Source: Humibacillus xanthopallidus
GTDB taxonomy: Bacteria > Actinomycetota > Actinomycetes > Actinomycetales > Dermatophilaceae
Direction of reading: 5' to 3'
Assembly (NCBI RefSeq): GCF_006717145.1
Contig: NZ_VFQF01000002.1
Location: forward strand, 1,532,237 to 1,596,236
DNA length: 64,000 bases
Shown: positions 41,377-49,762 of the stretch, one piece after another
How positions within the stretch are numbered: position 1 is the stretch's first letter
Layout: every line of letters begins with the position of its first letter
Position numbers and translations under genes: made by a program
The notes under the pieces: model-generated
The model's input: the letters and a program-made list of their open reading frames with translations, nothing else
Told to the model about the DNA's origin: nothing
Databases searched by the model: none

Positions 41377-42516
41377 GTGTTCGACGAGGCCCGGCTCGAC
41401 GACGAGGACGCGATCGCCGCGCTCGACCACAGCCTCACCCTCCGTGCACTGGCCGGTGCCGGCGCGCAGGTGCGCATCGCCCTGCGTGCGGCCGAGGAGG
41501 CCGGTCTCGAGCGGCTGCGTGACATCGAGCCTCGCGGTGTCGTCGTGGCTGCCGCGGGCGGCTCCGCAGCGGTCGCCGACATCTTCGTCGCCGCGGCCCG
41601 TCCCGGCGCGGCTCTGCCCGTGCAGTCCTGCACCTCGGGCCCCCTGCCCGGCTGGGTGGGCGCCCTCGACCTCGTCATCGCCGTGTCGCAGTCCGGCCGT
41701 GCGGCTGGCGCCCTCTCCATGGCTGCCGAGGCCGCACGCCGCGGTGCCTTCCTCGTCACGATCGGTGCCGCCGACTCCCCGCTCGCCGAGGTGAGCGCCC
41801 GGGCCAGGGGAGTGCACGTGCCGATCGCCGTGCCCGACACGTCCTCGCGCACGTCAGTCTGGGCCCAGACGACTCCCGCGCTGCTCGCTGCGGACGCCAT
41901 CGGGCTGTCCTCCGTCGGGCGCGCGAGCCTGCTGACCGTCGCCGACGTCCTCGACGACTGCGCCACGGCCTGCCGGCCGTCCTCTGAGTCCTTCGTCAAC
42001 CCGGCCAAGGTGCTCGCGACCGAGGTCGCCGAGTCGACGCCGATCGTGCTGGGGGAGGGCCCCTTCGGCTCCGTCACCGCACGCCGGGCCGCGTCGATGT
42101 TCGGCCGCACGGGGCGGGTGCCCGTGGCCTTCGGAGCCCTGCCCGACGGCGCGAGCCAGATCGTCGCCTGCTTCGACGGGCCGCTCGCCGGGGGCGAGGG
42201 CCGCCGGGGCGACACCGACGACATCTTCGCCGACCCGTTCCTCGACGGGCCGACCCGCCCACCCCTGCGCCTCATCATGCTGCGCGACACCTCCGAGGGA
42301 GCCGACCGCCACCTCACGGACACGGTGGTCTCCGTCGCCGAGGACGCCGGGGTGCGGGTCTCGCTCGTCGAGGCCCCAGCGACCGACCCGGTGCTGCGCC
42401 TTGCGCACCACGTCGCCCTCACCGACTTCGCCGCCACCTACCTCGCCCTCGGCCAGGGCTACGACCCGTCTACCTCGCCGCACGTGCGGCTCCTGCGCGG
42501 CGCCCGAGAGCTCTGA
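41377..42516 (+). CDS. SIS-domain phosphosugar isomerase-like protein (PGI/PMI-type)
   Basis: 379 residues from GTG 41377. The SIS domain is seen in VVVAAAGGSAAVADIFVAAA and LVIAVSQSGRAAGALSMA, the phosphosugar-binding loops. The C-terminal half resembles bifunctional phosphoglucose/phosphomannose isomerases (LRLIMLRDTSEGADRH, ATYLALGQGYDPS). The homologue in Mycobacterium (Rv3256c) lies next to phosphomannomutase, and a role in mannose-phosphate supply is inferred. Whether catalytic residues are complete is not certain, as the family in actinobacteria is divergent. It is probably in the manB operon. Confidence 0.8.
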   Translation: MFDEARLDDEDAIAALDHSLTLRALAGAGAQVRIALRAAEEAGLERLRDIEPRGVVVAAAGGSAAVADIFVAAARPGAALPVQSCTSGPLPGWVGALDLVIAVSQSGRAAGALSMAAEAARRGAFLVTIGAADSPLAEVSARARGVHVPIAVPDTSSRTSVWAQTTPALLAADAIGLSSVGRASLLTVADVLDDCATACRPSSESFVNPAKVLATEVAESTPIVLGEGPFGSVTARRAASMFGRTGRVPVAFGALPDGASQIVACFDGPLAGGEGRRGDTDDIFADPFLDGPTRPPLRLIMLRDTSEGADRHLTDTVVSVAEDAGVRVSLVEAPATDPVLRLAHHVALTDFAATYLALGQGYDPSTSPHVRLLRGAREL

Positions 42517-42553
42517 CCGGCCCACCGCGCGTCGGGTCGCATCGCGCGGACCG

Positions 42554-42559
42554 TAGGCT
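42554..42559 (+). promoter_or_regulatory. -10 box of mtr, leaderless spacing
   Basis: TAGGCT ends 6 nt before GTG 42566. There is no SigR-type GGAAT-N18-GTT in this gap. Confidence 0.6.
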
Positions 42560-42565
42560 GCGGGA

Positions 42566-44020
42566 GTGAGCGATCAGACCGGAGACCCCGACCACTCAGG
42601 GCAGTCTGCGCCGTCCGGGCAGTCCCGGCAGTCTGCGCAGACCGAGCACTTCGACCTCGCCATCATCGGCACCGGCTCGGGCAACTCGCTCGTCACGCCC
42701 GACTTCGAGGGCAAGCGGGTTGCCGTCATCGAGGGCGGCACCTTCGGCGGCACCTGCCTCAACGTCGGCTGCATCCCGACCAAGATGTTCGTGTATGCCG
42801 CAGAGGTGGCCTCGAGCGCGCGCGACGCAGCCCGCTTCGGCGTCGACGCCACCGTCCACGGGGTGCGCTGGGCTGACGTGCGAGACCGGATCTTCCAGCG
42901 GATCGACCCGATCGCCGAGGGTGGCAAGCGCTACCGCATCGAGGGGCCGGGCACGACCGCCTTCCTCGGCCACGCACGCTTCACCGGCGACCGCAGCCTC
43001 ACAGTCGAGCTCACCGACGGGGGAGAGCGCACGCTGACGGCCGACCAGGTCGTCATCGCGGCGGGAGCCCACCCCGTGGTGCCGGACGTCGTGCGCGAGT
43101 CGGGCGTGCCGTTCCACACCTCCGACACGATCATGCGCATCGACGCCCTGCCCGAGCACCTCGTCATCATCGGCGGCGGCTACATCGGGGTCGAGATGGC
43201 CCACGTCTTCGCCTCCTTCGGGGTGCGTGTCAGCATCGTCGCCCGCGGGCCACTGCTCGTGCGACACCTCGACGAGGAGATCGCCCGCCGCTTCACCGCG
43301 CTTGCCCGGGATCAGTGGGACGTACGCACCGGCACCACGGTCACCGCCGTCGAGCGAGGAGGTTCCGGCGTCCGCCTCCACCTCGAGGACGAGACGGGCA
43401 GCTCCGTGCTCGAGGGAGACCTCCTGCTCGTCGCGACGGGCCGCGAGCCCAACACCGCTGACCTCGGGGCCACGGCGGGCGGCATACGGCTGCACGACGA
43501 CGGCAGGGTCGTGGTCGACGAGGTCGGTCGCACGAGCGCACCAGGCGTCTGGGCGCTCGGCGACGTGAGCTCACCGCACCAGCTCAAGCACGTCGCGAAC
43601 GCCGAGGCGAGAGCCATCGCGCACAACCTCGTGCACCCGGACGACCTGCGGCCCCTGCCGACCGAGCCCGTGCCGGCCGGCATCTTCAGCCACCCCCAGG
43701 TCGCCACGGTCGGCCTGACCGAGGAGGAGTGCGTGGAGCGCGGGCTCGCCCACGTCAGCTTCGTGCAGTCCTACGGCGACACGGCATACGGCTGGGCGAT
43801 GGAGGACACGACGAGCGTCTGCAAGCTCATCGCCGACCCGGCGACGGGGCTGCTCCTCGGTGCCCACCTCATGGGGCCGCACGCGACGACCCTCATCCAG
43901 CCGCTCGTGCAGGCGATGAGCTTCGGGCAGACGGTGCACGACGTGGCGGGCGGGCAGTACTGGATCCACCCCGCGCTCGCGGAGGTCGTCGAGAACGCCC
44001 TCCTCGGCCTCGCTGTCTGA
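42566..44020 (+). CDS. mtr: Mycothione reductase
   Basis: 484 residues. It reduces mycothiol disulfide with NADPH, keeping the actinobacterial thiol pool reduced. After a ~28-residue Gln/Ser-rich extension, the FAD site is IIGTGSGN (about 33-40), unlike the GGGPGG of lipoamide dehydrogenases but typical of Mtr. The redox pair is Cys64 and Cys69 (GGTCLNVGC). The NAD(P) motif is IIGGGYIGVEMA, and WIHPALAEVVENAL at the C-terminus holds the catalytic His. It complements SigR/RsrA at 22-23 kb. Confidence 0.92.
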   Translation: MSDQTGDPDHSGQSAPSGQSRQSAQTEHFDLAIIGTGSGNSLVTPDFEGKRVAVIEGGTFGGTCLNVGCIPTKMFVYAAEVASSARDAARFGVDATVHGVRWADVRDRIFQRIDPIAEGGKRYRIEGPGTTAFLGHARFTGDRSLTVELTDGGERTLTADQVVIAAGAHPVVPDVVRESGVPFHTSDTIMRIDALPEHLVIIGGGYIGVEMAHVFASFGVRVSIVARGPLLVRHLDEEIARRFTALARDQWDVRTGTTVTAVERGGSGVRLHLEDETGSSVLEGDLLLVATGREPNTADLGATAGGIRLHDDGRVVVDEVGRTSAPGVWALGDVSSPHQLKHVANAEARAIAHNLVHPDDLRPLPTEPVPAGIFSHPQVATVGLTEEECVERGLAHVSFVQSYGDTAYGWAMEDTTSVCKLIADPATGLLLGAHLMGPHATTLIQPLVQAMSFGQTVHDVAGGQYWIHPALAEVVENALLGLAV

Positions 44021-44039
44021 GAGCCGGCTGGAAGGGCCC

Positions 44040-44045
44040 TAGGCT
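44040..44045 (+). promoter_or_regulatory. -10 box of the DUF808 gene, leaderless spacing
   Basis: TAGGCT ends 6 nt before ATG 44052, using the same hexamer and spacing as mtr. Confidence 0.6.
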
Positions 44046-44051
44046 GTCCGC

Positions 44052-44993
<942 letters not shown>

Positions 44994-45020
44994 CGGCCGC
45001 GCACTGTCGCTCCAGGCGCA

Positions 45021-45310
45021 CACCTTGAGGTCGCCGACATCCGGTATGCCGTGTGCACCTGACCGCGACAGGTGCCGTCTGCCCGGGGTCCCTCCAGTGT
45101 GGGCTGGGTCCTCCCGCCTTCGGTCCAGACGCGCACCTTGAGGTCGCCGACATCCGGTATGCCGTGTGCACCTGACCGCGACAGGTGCCGCCGCCCCGGG
45201 GTCCCTCCAGTGTGGGCTGGGTCCGCCCCCCTCGGACCAGCCGCACACCTTGAGGTCGCCGACACCCGGTATGCCGTGTGCACCTGACCGCGACAGATGC
45301 CGCCGGCCGT
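45021..45310. repeat. Tandem array of ~113-bp units, 2.6 copies, each with GTATGCCG
   Basis: CACCTTGAGGTCGCCGACA starts the units at 45021, 45134 and 45246 (periods 113 and 112). Each unit carries CCGGTATGCCGTGTGCACC followed by GCACCTG-N7-CAGGTGC, a small hairpin, and then GTCCCTCCAGTGTGGGCTG in the first two copies; the third is cut short. The 427-bp gap between DUF808 and the AbiEi-like gene contains this array plus about 100 bp in which I see nothing else. Confidence 0.9.
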
Positions 45311-45420
45311 GGGCCCGACCGGCTCTCGGCTTGTCCACACCTGCCCGCTGACGGCTCGGTGTCATCCACAGCTTGTCGCTGCCTCGCGTCCGGAGGCATC
45401 GGAGCAGGCAGCCTCGGCGC

Positions 45421-46365
45421 ATGGACCTCGTGCCGTACTGCCCCGACGACATCGTCGACGCCGCGACCTTGCTCGGCCGTGGGCTCTCGTCCCATGACAT
45501 CGAGCGGCTCTGTCGGAGCGGCCGGCTGCACCGACTCGTGCGCGGATGGTTCGCCACTCGGGAGCCGAAGGGCGCCGTCGACAGGCACCTCCTGAGCACG
45601 CGTGCCATGCTCCGTCACTTCGACGGTCGAGCGGCATCGAGCCACCACTCGCGTCTGCTGACGGCCGGCATCCCAGTCTGGCGGGCCGACCTCTCCGTCG
45701 TGCACCTCACTCGGGTCGCCGACCGCGGCTCCCGCTCGCGCAACGGATACCGCCTGCACCCCGCCGTCGCAGGGATGCCCCATCGCGCGACGCCCCTCGG
45801 CCTCGGGGTGTCGATCGCGGGAGCCATCGTGCAGACGGGCCTGCTCAACGGCCCCATGGACGCGCTCATCGCGGCGGACGCAGCGCTCCACGGGGGGCTC
45901 GTCACCGTGCCGGAGATCGACCACGCCCTGCAGCTCCACGCGGGTCGCACTGGTGTCGGCCCGGTGCGGGCCGCACTGGCGCATGCCGATGGCCGGCACG
46001 AGTCGCCGGGGGAGACCCGCCTCGGTGGGGTCCTTCGCGACCTCCGGATCCCCGCGACGCCACAGGTCTGGATCCAGACGAGGCAGGGCCCCAAACGGGT
46101 CGACGCCCTGCTCGACGACCACCCCGTGGTGCTCGAGTTCGACGGTGCCGTCAAGTACCTCTCGCCGCTCGACCTGCAACGCGTCGCGGGCCGAGGCGAT
46201 GCGCCGGTGGAGAACCCGCTGTTCGTCGAGAAGGTCCGCGAGGACGCGATTCGCGACGAGGCGTACGAGGTCGTGCGGGTGGTCTGGACCCAGCTCGGCG
46301 ATCCGGACGGCATCCACCGCCGGATCGACGCGGCGGTCGTCAGAGCCGCACGCCGTGCATCCTGA
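45421..46365 (+). CDS. AbiEi-type winged helix fused to PD-(D/E)XK-like nuclease domain
   Basis: 314 residues from ATG 45421. The N-terminal ~60 residues (ATLLGRGLSSHDIERLCRSGRLHRLVRGWF, quoted in part) match the winged-helix start of AbiEi-type antitoxins and related actinobacterial singletons. The C-terminal ~115 residues have a restriction-endonuclease-like pattern: Glu in SPGETRL, Asp in KRVDALLDD, and LEFDGAVKY with Glu and Lys, then VREDAIRDEAYEVVRVVW, as in Vsr/DUF559-like folds. No AbiEii toxin gene is adjacent. It lies between two unrelated repeat arrays inside an otherwise conserved block, suggesting acquisition. DNA repair or defence is possible; function is unproven. Confidence 0.72.
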   Translation: MDLVPYCPDDIVDAATLLGRGLSSHDIERLCRSGRLHRLVRGWFATREPKGAVDRHLLSTRAMLRHFDGRAASSHHSRLLTAGIPVWRADLSVVHLTRVADRGSRSRNGYRLHPAVAGMPHRATPLGLGVSIAGAIVQTGLLNGPMDALIAADAALHGGLVTVPEIDHALQLHAGRTGVGPVRAALAHADGRHESPGETRLGGVLRDLRIPATPQVWIQTRQGPKRVDALLDDHPVVLEFDGAVKYLSPLDLQRVAGRGDAPVENPLFVEKVREDAIRDEAYEVVRVVWTQLGDPDGIHRRIDAAVVRAARRAS

Positions 46366-46383
46366 CGACCGTCACGTCCGGCA

Positions 46384-46593
46384 TCGCGGCTGCGGGCGCA
46401 GGGCATGCTCACGTGTGGGACAGCGGCGCACGGCATACCGCGGGTGGGTGGCCTGGAGGTGTGCGTCTGGGTTTCGGGTGGGTCGCGGCTGCGGGGCGCA
46501 GGGCGTGCACACGTGTGGGACAGCGGCGCACGGCATACCGCGGGTGGGTGGCCTGGAGGTGTGCGTCTGGGTTTCGGGTGGGTCGCGGCTGGC
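46384..46593. repeat. Tandem 100-bp repeat, two copies, each with CGGCATAC
   Basis: Two units with a 100-bp period (ACGTGTGGGACAGCGGCG at 46411 and 46511), followed by the first bases of a third (46583). Each unit carries GCGCACGGCATACCGCGGG, the reverse complement of the core seen in the 113-bp array (CGGTATGCCGTG). It lies between the AbiEi-like gene and the ahcY promoter. Confidence 0.9.
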
Positions 46594-46620
46594 GAGCCGG
46601 GCAGCCTGCGACCCCGCAAG

Positions 46621-46640
46621 CCTCGACGCTCCGGTCGAGG
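46621..46640 (+). terminator. Short hairpin upstream of the ahcY promoter
   Basis: CCTCGAC and GTCGAGG pair around GCTCCG. It may stop read-through into ahcY. Confidence 0.4.
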
Positions 46641-46657
46641 GGCGGGCGGGTCGCCGC

Positions 46658-46663
46658 TAGACT
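46658..46663 (+). promoter_or_regulatory. -10 box of ahcY
   Basis: TAGACT gives a leader of about 40-85 nt depending on which ahcY start is used. I do not see an SAH-riboswitch consensus in the leader. Confidence 0.5.
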
Positions 46664-46755
46664 GGGGGACTGCCGGCGTGGGTGATGACCCGCCACGAGG
46701 AGCCCAGATGGGCGCGCCGGGTCTGCAGACCGACAATCAACGGAAGAGATTCTCC

Positions 46756-48192
46756 ATGTCCTTTGACTACAAGGTTGCCGACCTGAGCCTCGCCGAGGCC
46801 GGCCGTCACCAGCTCCGACTCGCCGAGCACGAGATGCCCGGCCTGATGTCCATCCGCGAGGAGTACGCCGCCTCGCAGCCGCTCAAGGGCGCCCGCATCG
46901 CCGGCTCGCTCCACATGACGGTCCAGACGGCCGTGCTCATCGAGACGCTCACCGCGCTCGGCGCCGAGGTCCGCTGGGCCTCGTGCAACATCTACTCGAC
47001 GCAGGACGAGGCCGCCGCCGCTGTCGTCGTCGGCCCGAAGGGCTCGCCCGACGACCTGCAGGGCGTCCCCGTCTTCGCCTGGAAGGGCGAGACCCTCCCG
47101 GAGTACTGGTGGTGCACCGACCAGATCCTCACCTGGCCCGGCGGCGAGGGCCCGAACATGATCCTCGACGACGGTGGCGACGCCACGATGCTCGTCCACA
47201 AGGGCCTCGAGTGGGAGAAGGCGGGCCAGGTCCCGACCACGACCGAGGAGGACTCCGAGGAGTTCGGCGTCTTCAAGGAGCTCGTGCGCCAGACGATGGC
47301 GACCGACCCGCAGAAGTGGACGACCGTCGCCGCCGGCATCAAGGGCGTCACCGAGGAGACCACGACCGGCGTCCACCGCCTCTACCAGCTGGCCGAGGCC
47401 GGCGAGCTGCTCTTCCCCGCCATCAACGTCAACGACGCGGTGACCAAGAGCAAGTTCGACAACACGTACGGCTGCCGCCACTCGCTCATCGACGGCCTCA
47501 ACCGCGCCACCGACGTCCTCATCGGCGGCAAGGTCGCCGTCGTCGCGGGCTACGGCGACGTGGGCAAGGGCTGCGCCGAGTCGCTGCGCGGCCAGGGCGC
47601 TCGCGTCATCGTCACCGAGATCGACCCGATCTGCGCGCTGCAGGCCGCGATGGAGGGCTTCCAGGTCGCCCGCCTCGAGGACGTCGTCGACTCCGCCGAC
47701 ATCTTCATCACGACGACCGGCTGCTACGACGTCATCACGGCCGAGCACATGACGCAGATGAAGAACAAGGCCATCGTCGCCAACATCGGCCACTTCGACA
47801 ACGAGATCGACATGGCCGGGCTCGCCCGCGTCCCCGGCATCCAGAAGACCGAGATCAAGCCGCAGGTCCACGAGTGGACCTTCACCTCGGGCAGCTCGAT
47901 CATCGTGCTCTCCGAGGGTCGCCTGATGAACCTCGGCAACGCCACCGGGCACCCGAGCTTCGTCATGAGCAACAGCTTCAGCAACCAGACGATCGCCCAG
48001 ATCGAGCTCTTCACGAAGACCGGCGAGTACGACAAGCAGGTCTACACCCTGCCGAAGCACCTCGACGAGAAGGTCGCCCGCCTGCACCTCGACGCCCTCG
48101 GCGTCCGGCTCACCGAGCTGACCAAGGGCCAGGCCGAGTACCTCGGCGTCGACGTCGCCGGCCCGTACAAGCCGGACCACTACCGCTACTGA
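46756..48192 (+). CDS. ahcY: Adenosylhomocysteinase (S-adenosylhomocysteine hydrolase)
   Basis: 478 residues from ATG 46756. It splits S-adenosylhomocysteine into adenosine and homocysteine, relieving inhibition of methyltransferases. Signatures: [32 protein letters not shown], the NAD-binding [29 protein letters not shown] and the C-terminal PYKPDHYRY. The insertion around [20 protein letters not shown] matches the long bacterial form. ATG 46756 has GGAAGAGA upstream; ATG 46708, 16 codons earlier in frame, also has GAGGAG, and mycobacterial SahH has an N-terminal extension of similar size, so either start may be used. Confidence 0.94.
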   Translation: MSFDYKVADLSLAEAGRHQLRLAEHEMPGLMSIREEYAASQPLKGARIAGSLHMTVQTAVLIETLTALGAEVRWASCNIYSTQDEAAAAVVVGPKGSPDDLQGVPVFAWKGETLPEYWWCTDQILTWPGGEGPNMILDDGGDATMLVHKGLEWEKAGQVPTTTEEDSEEFGVFKELVRQTMATDPQKWTTVAAGIKGVTEETTTGVHRLYQLAEAGELLFPAINVNDAVTKSKFDNTYGCRHSLIDGLNRATDVLIGGKVAVVAGYGDVGKGCAESLRGQGARVIVTEIDPICALQAAMEGFQVARLEDVVDSADIFITTTGCYDVITAEHMTQMKNKAIVANIGHFDNEIDMAGLARVPGIQKTEIKPQVHEWTFTSGSSIIVLSEGRLMNLGNATGHPSFVMSNSFSNQTIAQIELFTKTGEYDKQVYTLPKHLDEKVARLHLDALGVRLTELTKGQAEYLGVDVAGPYKPDHYRY

Positions 48193-48251
48193 GACAGGGC
48201 GCACCGCCGCGCCCGGCACCGACCGGGCCGGCCCGGCGCTCCGCCAGCACG

Positions 48252-48301
48252 ACGACGACGTATGCCGTCCGCCTCGCACGGTGGGCGGCATACGTCGTCG
48301 T
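48252..48301 (+). terminator. Hairpin whose two arms are inverted GTATGCCG copies
   Basis: ACGACGACGTATGCC (48252-48266) pairs exactly with GGCATACGTCGTCGT (48287-48301), loop about 20 nt. GTATGCCG at 48260 and CGGCATAC at 48286 face each other. It lies 60 nt after the ahcY stop and probably terminates it. Confidence 0.8.
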
Positions 48302-48398
48302 GGGGCCCGTTCGCGCCCTGTGGCAGCCGGTCGCACCAGATCGCGCAGGGCCGCATGGGACGATGGCCCTCTCACCGACAGGCAAGGCAGGGACCCTC

Positions 48399-48956
48399 AT
48401 GAAGAAGCTCACGACCGCCGCGTTCGCCCTCGTCCTCGCGGGCTCGCTCACGGCGTGCGCCAAGACCGCCGACACGCCGGCACCCGCGCCGAGCACGACG
48501 TCGTCGACGCCGACCGTCGCCGCGACGACGCCGAGCGACACGATGTCGTCGGGCGCGACGTCCGACGACACGACGCCGAGCGGGTCGGCGACGACGGGCA
48601 CGGCCGCACCCGTCACGGTCGACCAGACGACGCCGGAGGCGGCGATGACCTCGTGGCTCGGCGCGATGGTGGCCGGCGAGGGGCAGACCGTCTGCAACCT
48701 CATGGCGACCGGCGGCAAGACCATCTCGAGCATCCCGGGAGCCGCCGAGTCGTGCGGCTCGACGATCACGCCGATGCTCTCGCAGATCAAGCAGCTCGGC
48801 GCGGTGTTCAACGGCCTCAAGATCTCCGGTGCGACCGTCAAGGGCAACACCGCGACCTTCGAGAGCGTCACGACGACGCCGGCCCTCGCCGCCGACGTCG
48901 TCTCCAACTTCAAGGCCGTCAAGATCGACGGCAAGTGGTACGTCTCGCAGGGCTGA
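48399..48956 (+). CDS. Putative secreted lipoprotein, unknown function
   Basis: 185 residues from ATG 48399. The signal peptide MKKLTTAAFALVLAG ends in a lipobox LTAC with Cys20 as the lipidation site. A Thr/Ser/Pro-rich linker (about 22-75) leads to a compact domain of about 105 residues with two cysteines (QTVCNLMATGG, AESCGSTIT) and a beta-rich end (GATVKGNTATFESV, VKIDGKWYVSQG) like lumazine/NTF2-type DUF4878-like lipoproteins. In Mycobacterium tmk occupies this position between sahH and mtrA. No partner is evident. Expression may be shared with mtrA downstream. Confidence 0.75.
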   Translation: MKKLTTAAFALVLAGSLTACAKTADTPAPAPSTTSSTPTVAATTPSDTMSSGATSDDTTPSGSATTGTAAPVTVDQTTPEAAMTSWLGAMVAGEGQTVCNLMATGGKTISSIPGAAESCGSTITPMLSQIKQLGAVFNGLKISGATVKGNTATFESVTTTPALAADVVSNFKAVKIDGKWYVSQG

Positions 48957-49083
48957 GCCGCCCCGCGCGGTCGACCGGGCCCGGCCGGCATTCCCTCGTG
49001 AACAAGGCCGGACGGCATACCTGTGTGAAGATGTGGTCAGGAACGGGGCGCGCAGGTGGTGCGGCTCCGGGGAGGAGTGTGCC

Positions 49084-49761
49084 GTGAAGGGTCGGGTTCT
49101 GGTCGTCGACGACGACCTCGCCCTCGCCGAGATGCTGGGGATCGTGCTGCGCAACGAGGGCCTCGAGGTCACCCACGTGGCTGACGGCTCCGAGGCGGTC
49201 GGTGTGTTCCGTGAGTCGCGCCCCGACCTCGTGCTCCTCGACGTCATGCTCCCCGGGCTCGACGGCATGGAGGTGTGCCGTCGCATCCGTGCGGAGAGTG
49301 GCGTGCCCATCGTCATGCTCACGGCTCGCACCGACACGGTCGACGTCGTCGTGGGGCTCGAGTCGGGCGCGGACGACTACGTCGTCAAGCCGTTCAAGCC
49401 GCAGGAGCTCATCGCCCGCGTGCGCGCGCGGCTGCGCCGTGGCGACGAGCCGGCCCCCGAGAAGCTGACGATCGGCGACCTCGAGATCGACGTCGCGGGC
49501 CACTCCGTCAAGCGTGACGGGGCGGCGCTCTCGCTGACGCCGCTGGAGTTCGACCTGCTCGTCGCGCTCGCCCGCAAGCCCTGGCAGGTCTTCACCCGCG
49601 AGGTGCTGCTCGAGCAGGTCTGGGGCTACCGGCACGCCGGCGACACCCGCCTCGTCAACGTCCACGTGCAGCGACTGCGCTCCAAGATCGAGCACGACCC
49701 CGAGCACCCCGAGATCGTCGTGACGGTGCGTGGCGTCGGCTACAAGGCAGGCACGTCCTGA
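49084..49761 (+). CDS. mtrA: MtrA response regulator
   Basis: 225 residues from GTG 49084 with GGGAGGAG 7 nt upstream. Receiver domain with the acidic pair DDD at 9-11, phosphoacceptor Asp53 (LLDVMLPG) and Lys in VVKPFKP (about 102). OmpR/PhoB-type winged helix follows, with LTPLEFDLLVALAR and VHVQRLRSKIEHDPEHP, diagnostic of MtrA. It controls cell-wall and division genes with MtrB. mtrB starts 1 nt after its stop. A CGGCATAC octamer lies about 65 nt upstream of the start. Confidence 0.95.
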   Translation: MKGRVLVVDDDLALAEMLGIVLRNEGLEVTHVADGSEAVGVFRESRPDLVLLDVMLPGLDGMEVCRRIRAESGVPIVMLTARTDTVDVVVGLESGADDYVVKPFKPQELIARVRARLRRGDEPAPEKLTIGDLEIDVAGHSVKRDGAALSLTPLEFDLLVALARKPWQVFTREVLLEQVWGYRHAGDTRLVNVHVQRLRSKIEHDPEHPEIVVTVRGVGYKAGTS

Positions 49762-49762
49762 G

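Noticed and set aside
45021..46593. Insertion sequence or transposon around the AbiEi-like gene
   Set aside because: The two flanking arrays are different sequences, there is no transposase, and no target-site duplication is apparent.
46670..46755. SAH riboswitch before ahcY
   Set aside because: I could not match the conserved core of the class in the leader.
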